Source of the DNA: Rhabdophis nuchalis
Taxonomy: Eukaryota > Chordata > Lepidosauria > Squamata > Natricidae
Length of the DNA stretch: 64,000 nucleotides
Direction: 5' to 3'
Assembly: GCA_039707465.1 (NCBI GenBank)
Contig: CM077645.1
Span: 60,480,850-60,544,849, forward strand
A program made the position numbers and the translations under genes. The stretch's first letter is position 1. Every line of letters starts with the position of its first letter. This document shows positions 9,463 through 18,852 of this stretch, piece after piece. The notes below the pieces were generated by a model. That model was not told the origin of the DNA. It did not search any database and saw nothing but the letters and a program-made list of their open reading frames with translations.

Positions 9463-11207
9463 AGTGGCAGATCCTACTGATTGTCTTATCTCCAAAATAA
9501 CTATCTACATTTCATTGGTAAATGAAATTACCATGTTAATTGTTGCTAACAGAGTAATCCTTTTGGTTTGAGATAACTCATATTTTACTGAATATAAAAT
9601 AATAAAGTCCAAATAGAGATCTGCAGGAATTTCACACAAATAATGTTTTGATATTCATTCATTCAATTGTAGGGTTGTCTGTCTCAAAAAATGATTCTGA
9701 GTGTGAACGGTATTAAAAGAAATGTAAAACAATTCCAATCACAAATTAAAAAAAATATAGCAGCCTAGGAAACTATCACAATCAACCATCACCACCACAT
9801 CCAGAAGCTTCAGGTATGCAGGGGCCAAAAACTGGATACAGCGATGGCTTTTTCCTTACCTTGGCAATATATAAATTCTAGAGCTGGCCTTTTTAAAATA
9901 CCTGTAAAAATGAATGGTGGTTGAAAATATCCAGAGCCAATGATATTTTTTGTAGTAAAGGTCAGATATGGAAGGATGGGAGGGGTAGAATCCCTATTTT
10001 TTCTAATACAACAGTGAAGATTTTCACTGTAATGTTTGTGCAAATTATGTTTGTTTTGTGGTTTCAACTGTTATTATTGATGAAACATCATAACCAATGA
10101 AGAAACCAATTAGTCCCAAAGAACTGAAACTGTACAATGTATATCTGTGCCCTAAGATAACAGGTGAATGCTTGGCCACCAAGATGAACCTTAAAGGCCA
10201 TTGCAAATTCTTCAGAAAAAGCCAATTCTAAGTTCCTGATAGCTGAAATGCTTTATGTAATAAGGTCCAAAGCAGTTAAAGGTATTCAGATAATTTCCAT
10301 CATGTTACTTTTTGCCTAAATATAAATCAGTAAAGTAAAATTTTTCAATAAGTGATATAAATAGTTGTACAGAACCTGAAGCTCTATTTGCTACTATTTG
10401 ATGTCAATTGCACAGGTATAGAAGCAGTCTTGTTCTTTTTCTCCACAAAAGACATATAATTATATAAATTTCATTCAGTAATTCTTCAGGCTCAAGCTAT
10501 TCTTAAACCAATATAATTTGAAAGCCTGTGAAATACACTGACAACATTGGTTCTATGCTCAGGTATATGTCAATGTCTTTTCAGAATATAATGCAGGCAC
10601 TAATTATGCTGTAACACAATTTGGATTCTTATCTGTTGGTTAATTTTTAATGAATTGCATGTGTATATATGTAAATATAGGCCTTTTGAGATTAGGTTAG
10701 TTCTAGTATTTGTTTAAATGCTAAAAGAATATTTTTCTACTCATTCCCTTTAGATTCTTAGAGGCATAATTTCACATTTTGCATTCCCTTTCTCAGATTT
10801 CTTTCAAAACAAAGGTATACATTTTGAGGCAAACTGTTATTTGTTCTTTTTTCTTCTTGATATGATGAAAAAACAAATAAACACTTTACAATATGAGTTA
10901 TATTGAGCTACAGTTTATGTTATAGTCATATGCCCAAATGTCTTACATTAAGTCATGTTTCAATGAGACCTATTTTGAGTAATTATTTAAGCATTATATT
11001 ATTGACTATAATTCAGGTATGAATGAAGGTCATGCTTATCTTTTGTTTTTCAATATAAATTCATTTTTCTTTGCAGCATAAAAATAATATCCATATGGTA
11101 ATAACAATGTAAAGATAAATGCCCATTTATGAATGCTACATATTGAAGTCTTTCACTTTAATTCATTCACTTATGCATTTATTTAGATAATGCCAGAAAT
11201 CATATTA
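9463..11207. other. Unique AT-rich noncoding sequence
   Basis: No gene, RNA or recognised repeat. Open frames are all under 90 codons and lack motifs. Confidence 0.5.
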
Positions 11208-11269
11208 GGTAAGTCCCTTCGGGGATAGGGGGCTGTTGATAAATCCAATAAAATAAATAAATAAATAAG
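11208..11269 (+). repeat. L2-type LINE 3' tail remnant
   Basis: TCCCTTCGGGGATAGGGGGC, then GATAAATCCAATAAAATAAA and an AAAT repeat, matches the usual L2 3' terminus (GGCGGTATATAAAT-type end followed by AATAAATAA). Only about 60 bp remain. Confidence 0.65.
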
Positions 11270-12474
11270 GGTGTTATCTTCAAAATATATTGTCAATCTG
11301 GATCCTCATTAGGACCTTCATTTAAAACTGAAAGTATGCAATATTTATTTGAGCATACACATGGACGTGCATGCGCGCACACATACACACACGTGGCCCA
11401 TCTCACTGCATTATTTATTTATTTATGCAACTGACACCGATAGACTATGTGAGTAAACAGTGATATACAAAATCATGAACTAATATTTGGGATGGTATTT
11501 TAACAGATTTGTTTTACCACGTTGAAAGAAAAGCATTTACCCAACTGATCACTTTAAATACTGATCTGTGTTTTAATGGGATTCTTTCCATGTACATTCC
11601 TCTTTTGAAAAGGGTTTCAATTCATATGATGTTTATGTTTTTGGAAATTTAGCTGCAAGAATATTCAGGATGCTATAATGCAAGTGACATGATATATGCA
11701 GGGTGTTATTAATACTTTTAACATTCTGACATGTTAAAAGTATTAACAACATCAATATAACCCAAATTATATTGGTCATGTTGCTTTGCTATATTAATTA
11801 AACTTTTAAATCTATATAGCGTAAGAGACAACTTTGAACTCTACAATAAGAAATAGGCATAGCATACATTGAAAGAATCAAACGATTGGTAACCATATCT
11901 TGTTTTGGGATATGCTCCTGTACATTTAACATGGGCGTTTTCTACAGTTTCTCAATAGTTAGCCATGCTATCAAATAATAAAATTTAATTGGAACAAAAT
12001 TGTTTCTCCCCTTGATTTGGAATATTGTCACTTCTGACATCAGATTTGTACATATTATTTTTTCTTGAAACTATTAAGGCCAAAGTGTAATTGCCTATTT
12101 TGTACTGATAATAGTGGTTGTATTTTATGGTAATAGTTTCATCATTTCCAGATATGTGTATTCACATGGGAATCAAACCTTTAAGTGATACATATTGATT
12201 TGACACACAAGCTTATTAAAAAACAACATTGCTTACATGTTGTGTTGTGCTTTCTAACTTTCCTTTATATAAAATCTGACAAATTGAATTCTCAACCATT
12301 TTAGGCTTTTTAAAAAACTATTAAAAATAAATTAATCAATTATTTTAACTCTAGTAATTTTTTTCTATAATATGGGCCTTCAATATTTTTATATATTTAA
12401 GATGCTATTTTTTAACTTCTTGTTTATTTATGGGTAAGAAATATAACCCATTATAATAACTTTAATAACTTTGA
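11270..12474. other. Unique sequence with an alternating CA/GC patch and a 16-bp hairpin
   Basis: No gene seen. A CATGCGCGCACACATACACA-like alternating tract lies near 11370-11391. A perfect 16-bp inverted repeat, TTAATACTTTTAACAT at 11709-11724 against 11731-11746, has a 6-nt loop and extends about four more bases with one mismatch. Confidence 0.5.
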
Positions 12475-14357
12475 ATTTATTAACCGCTCCCTCTCCCCAC
12501 AGGGACCCGGGGCGGTGCACAGGAGGAACTAAAAACAATATAAACAATAGATACAAAAATATATACATTAAAACACAATTAAACAATGCTATCCCGTGCT
12601 AAAAAATTAAAACCCATTAAAAAACATTTAAAATCTATAGACAGAGAGACTATCCAAGGCCGGCCAGTCGAAAGAAATGGGTCTTTAATTTCGTACGGAA
12701 GGAGCGGAGGTCCGTGGTCGTTCTGATATCGGGGGGAAGGTCGTTCCAGAGGGCCGGGCCCGCCACAGAGAGAGCCCTTCCCCTGGGCGTCGCCCGCTGA
12801 CAAAGTCTAGTGGACGGCACCCGGAGAAGTCCCTCTCTGTGGGAGCGAATCGGTCGTGAGGATGTATGGGGCAGGATCCGATCCCGCAAATAGCTAGGTC
12901 CCGAGCCATGGAGCGCTTTAAAGATGATAGTTAGCACCTTGAAGCGCACCCGGAAGACGACAGGCAGCCAGTGCAGCTCGCGCAAGAGCGGTGTAACGTG
13001 GGCGAACCTGGTGGTCCCCATAATTGCTCGCGCGGCTGCATTCTGAACTAACTGAAGCCTCCGGGTGCACCTCAAGGGAAGCCCCATGTAGAGAGAGTTA
13101 CAATAGTCCAGTCGGGATGTCACGAGGGCATGAGTGACTGTGCGAAGGGCGTCCCGATCCAATAGGGGGCGCAATTGGCGAACCAGGCGAACCTGGTAAA
13201 ACGCCCTCCTGGCCACGGCTGTCACTTGCTCTTCCATAGACAGCCGGGTATCCAGGAGGACACCCAAATTGCGCGCCCCATCCACAGGGGCAAGATGTTC
13301 GCCCCCTATGGCCAGCGTTGGAGAAAGCTGGTTGAATCGGGCAGCCGGAAACCACAGCCACTCGGTCTTGGTCGGGTTGAGCCTGAGTCCGTTACTTCCC
13401 ATCCAGATCCGCACGGCTTCCAGGCACTGGCACATCACCGCTACGGCATCGTTGGGGTGGTTTGGGGTAGATATGTACAGCTGGGTGTCATCAGCGTACA
13501 GGTGGTACTCCACCCCAAAACCACGGATGATCTCACCCAGCGGCTTCATATATGCGTTAAACAGGAGAGGCGAGAGGACCGACCCCTGAGGCACCCCGCA
13601 TGTGAGGGGTCTCGGGGTCGACCTCTGCTCTCCTGCCCGCACAAATTGCGATCGGCCAGAGAGGTAGGAGGAGAACCACCGTAAAACGGTGCCTCCCACC
13701 CCCAACCCCCCCAGCCGATGCAATAGGATACCATGGTCGATGGTATCGAAAGCCGCCGAGAGGCCTAATAGGACCAGGATGGAGGAACATCCCCCATCTC
13801 TGGCCCTCCAGAGATCATCTACCAACGCGACCAATGCCGTCTCGGTGCTATGCCCGGGCCGAAAGCCGGACTGGCGCGGATCTAGATACTCAATTTCCTC
13901 CAGGTGACGGGGAAACTGTTGTGCCACCACACTCTCAACAACCTTCGCCAAAAAGGGAAGGTTGGAGACTGGACGATAGTTGTTTAAAAGAGCTGGGTCC
14001 AAAGAGGGCTTCTTGAGGAGGGGCCTCACCATGGCCTCTTTTAGGGAAGCAGGCAAGGAACCCTCACTCAAGGATGCGTTGACAACCTCTTGGAGCCAGC
14101 CTCGTGTCACCTCCCAGGATGCCAGTACAAGCCAGGAGGGGCACAGGTCCAATAAACATGTGGTGGCTCGCAGTCGCCCACGTAGCCTGTCCATATCTTC
14201 GGAAGTAACGGAGTCAAACTCCTCCCAAACAAGATCTCTCTCGTGGCATCCCACTGGGCCATGAATGGGGGCTAGCTCACTCTGTATCTGAGCGGTTTTC
14301 TCCTGCAGAAAAGTCACAAATTCCTCTGCTCTACCCTGTAGCGGGGCTTCCCGCTAC
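12475..14357 (-). mobile_element. 5'-truncated L2-clade LINE, about 1.9 kb
   Basis: The minus-strand 3' end near 12475-12530 contains the GGCGGT-type L2 terminus. The copy runs through a long open reverse-transcriptase frame and ends at about 14357, with no endonuclease region. Near the truncation point there is a perfect 8-bp stem, GTAGCGGG (14339-14346) and CCCGCTAC, with a 4-nt loop. It is GC-rich and stands out sharply from its AT-rich surroundings. Other copies are at 4283-5026 and 63360-64000. Confidence 0.9.
12650..14317 (-). pseudogene. L2 LINE ORF2 fragment: reverse transcriptase with motif-A Asp replaced by Gly
   Basis: A 555-codon open frame. Before the reverse transcriptase it has a linker with the CPSWLV block (residues 59-64). 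Fingers and palm motifs follow: NNYRPVSNLPFLAKVVES (about 112-129), DPRQSGFRPGHSTETAL (about 146-162), motif A ILVLLGLSAAFDTID (about 180-194), GVPQGSVLSPLLFN (241-254) and YADD (274-277). The usual C-terminal blocks come last (LDYCNSLYMGLP, LWNDLPPDIR). L2-clade enzymes normally read LLDLSAAFD in motif A. Here codon 185 is GGC (Gly), so a catalytic metal-binding Asp is lost although the frame is open. The endonuclease is missing through 5' truncation. The Met at 14317 is an internal residue of the original protein. The copy cannot be autonomous. Confidence 0.9.
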
Positions 14358-14469
14358 AATTATACAGAATTGTTGAACCTTGAGATCTAATATTGACCTC
14401 AGTCAGTATTAACTTTTCAGCTCAATAAATACTGATATTGACCTCAAAGAAAAGTCAATGTGTAGGTTT
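14358..14469. other. Unique spacer
   Basis: Short AT-rich sequence between the L2 and a CR1 tail. A GATATTGACCTC-like phrase occurs twice (near 14387-14400 and 14430-14445), suggesting a small local duplication. Confidence 0.4.
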
Positions 14470-14547
14470 TTACAGATTAACAGAGTTGGAAGGGACCTTG
14501 CAGGTCGTCTAGTCCAACCCCCTGCCCAAGCAGGAGTCCCTACATAG
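14470..14547 (-). repeat. CR1 LINE 3'-end remnant
   Basis: ACAGAGTTGGAAGGGACC and GTCTAGTCCAACCCCC match the 3' UTR of the intact CR1 at 18.8 kb on the same strand. Only about 78 bp remain. Confidence 0.9.
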
Positions 14548-15845
14548 GTGTTAGTTTGTAAAGTATAACTGCAAAGAAATGTTACACATTTAAAGCTCCT
14601 ATATTACCACCTAGATGATAGAACATCAGAACATTTGCATCCAATTTAAGAAAAGTTAAAGGAGGATTGTTATGGAATAATACATGAAAAACATGTTTTC
14701 CACATTCTGAAAATAATATTAAGCATAGTATGGAATAGGGTTTTTCTAATAATAACTTGAGTTGAATTAAATATTTTTTTAAAAAGAACAACACAAAGAT
14801 TTTAAGAAGATGGAGGGTGATTTGTATTTTCAGACGTATAAGATTCTGTTAAAGTAAGCTTACAATAAAGTAAAATTGGCTCTTCTGGTCGTGTTTCCTT
14901 TCTGATCTACCTGGGAAGATTGAAAGTAATTTTCCATCCTGAGAACTTTAGGAAAAGGGGGGAATACCTTCTTAGCCTCTTTCTCCAGCCATTATGCCAC
15001 TGGGGGCTATGGCCTTTCTTACCAGACCATTTCCTAGTCAGCATTTCATCTCCAAGGTTATTCCCACATACCATTGAAGAAACAAAAATTAAAATCAACC
15101 AAGCAATCAATAAAAATATGTGTAATAATTATTGTAAAATAAAGAAGTAAGGATCCCTTCAAATCAAGCTGAAATCTTGGTAATGATATCAATGTAGTTT
15201 CTTGATAGCAATGTAATGTTTAGAAATGTTTTCCACTGCTTTCTTCGATAGTATCTTTTCAACTTCCCAATATAACCTCAGTAAGCAATTCCCCTTAAAA
15301 CTAATCAGAAATCTATCTGCTATACTCTGTCAATATTATTCGAGGCAAACCTGCATAAAAGTTTTACTATAATACAGCCTAAATTAAGAGACAGTTACAG
15401 AATAGCTCTTTTCTGTTGCATTTTTGTTGTTTAGCACTAAAAGCTGTTTATCTGAGAGTTTCAGCATTTCTGAAATTTTTAAGGATGATGCAAGAACTCT
15501 GGGAGAAGTTTCTATTATCTTCTACAAATGCTTGAATTGTAGTTTGAAGCCACCTTACAGTCTTCCTGCATATCACTTCCATGGAATTAGATTGATGGTG
15601 AGCCCCTTTCAAAGTGACATTGTGTGATGATAGGCTCTCTGGGGATTGGTATCCTGAAGAAACAAAAAATTGTATGGGCAGATGAAGCAGGAAGAAACAA
15701 ATCAGGACTTAATGATTAGTGCACAAAACAGAAAATTGACTAAAATATGTCCTGAACTTATGTTATTGAGAAAACAAATGGGAACAGATATTTAAGTTAT
15801 TATATTAAGTCTTTTTCTAAATTTTTATTAGGTAGATAGTCAGGA
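14548..15845. other. Mostly unique; possible ancient repeat at 14905-15130
   Basis: No gene seen. The segment 14905-15130 resembles 6275-6540 on the minus strand (shared ATGGTATGTGGGAATA-like and AAATGGTCTGG-like text) and may be an old interspersed repeat. The rest has no recognised feature. Confidence 0.4.
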
Positions 15846-16530
15846 AGGAAGTCCTTGACTTACAACTATTCGTTTAGCAACCATTCAAAGTTATAACAGC
15901 ACTAGAAAAAGTGATTTAGAACAAGTATTCACACTTACAGAAATTATAGCATTATAACAGTTACATTATCAAAATTTGATCAACAACCAGGATGTATTTA
16001 TGATGTTTGCAGCATCCCAGGGTCATATGATCACCATTGAAATCTTCCCAACTAGCTTCTGACAATTAAAGTTAGTGAGGAAAGCCAGATTCACTTAACA
16101 GTCATGTGATTCACTTAAGAAGTGGTGATTCACTTTAGAACCATGGCAAAAATTGTCATAAAATCAGGCGTGATTCATTTAACATCCCTTTTACTTAACA
16201 ATGGAAATTCTGGTCTCAGTCATGATCATAGAAGAGGTGAGTTGCTACCAGTTCTCACCGGTTCACGCAAACCAGTAGTGGACATTGGTACTGGGTCGCC
16301 AACCAGTAGGGATGGCTGGCTGGCTATGCCCCCAAACCGGTTCCTTGGTTGCCCATGCCGTTGCCGGCATGTTTTTTACTCATTTTATAATGTTCTGCAC
16401 ATGTGCAGACCAATTAACAGGCAACTGCACATGCGCAAGTAATGTGTGGTGGCGAGTGCAAAGCGAACCAGCATTAGCGCCAGGAGCAACCCACCCATGG
16501 ATCATAGGTATAGTATAAATGGTACTACCT
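15846..16530. mobile_element. MITE-like element with AGG(A/T)AGTCC termini, interrupted by a small hAT
   Basis: The left end is AGGAAGTCCTTGACTTAC and the right end, reverse complemented, AGGTAGTACCATTTATAC: imperfect inverted termini. The interior repeats phrases such as GATTCACTTAACA, GTGATTCACTTAAG and TTTACTTAACAATGG, typical of a common squamate repeat built of TTAAGTGAATC motifs. The right terminus lies beyond the insertion at 16232-16499. Joined across it, the element is about 410 bp. No clear flanking duplication was seen. Confidence 0.65.
16232..16499. mobile_element. Small hAT-like element with perfect 8-bp TSD
   Basis: GATCATAG flanks both sides exactly (16224-16231 and 16500-16507). 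Termini GGTGAGTTGCTACC and, reverse complemented, GGTGGGTTGCTCC are inverted repeats just inside. The 268-bp interior has repeated ACCGGTTC/GAACCAG-like words and no transposase. It is nested in the MITE at 15846-16530, so it is the younger of the two. Confidence 0.8.
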
Positions 16531-18772
16531 AATTATTCTTTACTGTAAATGAATATTGCCATAGGTATGACATGTTTTGGTGTTTAAGTTGTTAGCAAAC
16601 CATTGAATGGATATTATATTTCAAAGATTTGAAGTTGCAGTGGAATTTAATTAGTAGTGGATTTTTGTTAGGCTCTTCTTTTTTTTGAAGTGAGAAATAC
16701 CTAGTGAATTAATTTTATCACAAGTGTGGATAATAACAATCTATGCAAAGTTTACTTAGCTAAATGGGTAGAGCCTTTTAGGTCATAGCTTATAATGTGC
16801 AATTTATACTGTCTTTCTTTTTCTGTATTAGGAGATTAGTGAAAACTAAACTGTGTAAATTAAGTTTATTGCATCATTATCTTCTGATGTACAGCTGAGC
16901 AGTGAAGATTATACTGAGTGATAGCAGTTGACTGAATGTTGTATTAAAATTATCACGTGAAGCCACCTTCTGATGGAAAAAAATATGTCATTAAAATTGT
17001 GTTTTTATTTTATTCGAGTAACCAACTCAAGAGTTGGAAAGAGGGAATCAAGATAAATAGAATTTATTTTCCAGTAGAAATCCTTATTTTAATCTGGGCT
17101 ACTCTGTTATCTTTAGAAAGAATTGAGATATAGCTAAATATAGAATTGACATAAGAATTCTGGAGAAAGGACTATTTAAGGATCAAAACTGGCACCTACT
17201 TTCAATAACTTCAGAAATGTTTCCTAGTTAGAACAGAGGGAATTGTAGGAATCACATTTTTCATTTGATCTGTTTCCAATTCTCAATCTTTGCTAACTAT
17301 GGTCCCAAAGTAAATTCTTAAGAGAAGGAAGCCATCTCACTGAAACATTGGAAGCTATCTGTTGAGGCAAAGCACTGGTCTGTTTTGATCACTTCATTTG
17401 AATTGTTGGGAAGTAATAGTTTGCAACCTTTCATGATTTTTCTTAGTTCTATCTAAGAAATCTGAATCTGGGATTTTTTGCATCTAATAAATTTAGAACC
17501 CTTATTTGTAAATCACGGATGTTAAGCAATTATATACTGATGCATTTCCTAACTACTTTGATGACATCATAAAGGTGTCGCTTTAAGATTTGTGAGCAAT
17601 TTTATGGGGTGAAAGAAAATCAGAAAAATAGTTGAATACTAATTAAAAGATCTTATGGGAAACGGATAATCAACAGTTATTTATTTTCCTTTTCTTATAC
17701 TAGAAGTGATCCTGTTGCAAAGAAAGGGTCAGAAACTATTAATACTTGGAGAAAAGAAGAGCCAAAAATTCCAAAAATGAATTTACTCATAAAAAGTCTG
17801 TTCTGAAATTGTGCACCAGTCAATGAGAACATCACTCTATAATTTTATTTAAAGAATGATACAAATTATTTTACCATCACAGGAAATGTGATGTTTGTTG
17901 GCTCTGAATATGACCAAGTTTATTAGTAACACTATTTACTAGGTTTCTTATTATCAGCTCATATCAATCCACTGTGTAAAGAAGGCCTCTTTTTACAGAA
18001 GGTTATGGGCCAGAAGCAATGTTGATAGATGGACTTTTTTTACTTTTTTGACTTTCCAGTTTAGAGAGACTGATTGACCCAAGCCTAAAGAAAAACTACA
18101 ACCTGTCCAGCAGCCTAATTACTACATCACATTAACTGTCATAATTTAATTTACATTATTTATTAACAATTAAAGTATAATTTATTAACAATTAAAGTAT
18201 ATAACAATGCGACTTTTCATAAAATATATGAAAAGCTGTATATTTAAAAATTGTTGCAAGGTCATGTCATGCTCGGAGTTAAAAATATAATATTCTGCAG
18301 ATTACAAATTCTGCAATTTGTACAGCAGCTATGTTCTAAATTAAGACCTCCCATTTGTTCTCATTTAATGATTCATTTAGGTAAAGATGCTAGAACTGTC
18401 TTTTGCATAGTACTGTATTGTTGAATTACTTAATTACTGCCAAAATCAACAAAAGAATTTAGTAGTAAAATTCATTTGTCTTACAGATTATTTCACTACT
18501 ATATCTAAGATTTAGAAATGGCTCCTGTGATTGCAGTCAGCATATATAAAAGCCTTGTCTAGTGTTTATATAAGTCATTGGAAGTGTCTCCTATGTACTA
18601 GATGTTCTAGAGGAGCTGTTAAAGCAATTGGACGTGCTTTAAATAAGTGTCACCTCAGAGCAAGTTATCTATCAACATCAAATGATGGCCACTTCAAATA
18701 AAATCTGGCTATGGAAGACAAATCATCTGTTCCCAGCCAACATTGGCAATAAATTAAATCTATATTTTGTCA
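16531..18772. other. Unique AT-rich noncoding sequence
   Basis: No gene or recognised transposon. A 22-bp tandem duplication, TTTATTAACAATTAAAGTAT plus two bases, occurs at 18159-18180 and 18181-18201. Confidence 0.5.
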
Positions 18773-18852
18773 ATAGTATACAATAATACAATAGCAGAGT
18801 TGGAAGGGACCTTGTAGGTCTTCTAGTCCAACCCCCTGCATGGGCAGGAATC
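18773..18852 (-). other. CR1 3' UTR and octamer tail
   Basis: About 80 bp between the ORF2 stop and the element end. The same 3' sequence occurs in the CR1 fragments at 8.8, 14.5, 35.1 and 40.5 kb, consistent with its role as the recognition region used by CR1 reverse transcriptase. Two imperfect TATTGTAT units form the tail. Confidence 0.8.

Noticed and set aside
13175..13684. 169-codon plus-strand frame
   Set aside because: Antisense shadow of the L2 open frame.
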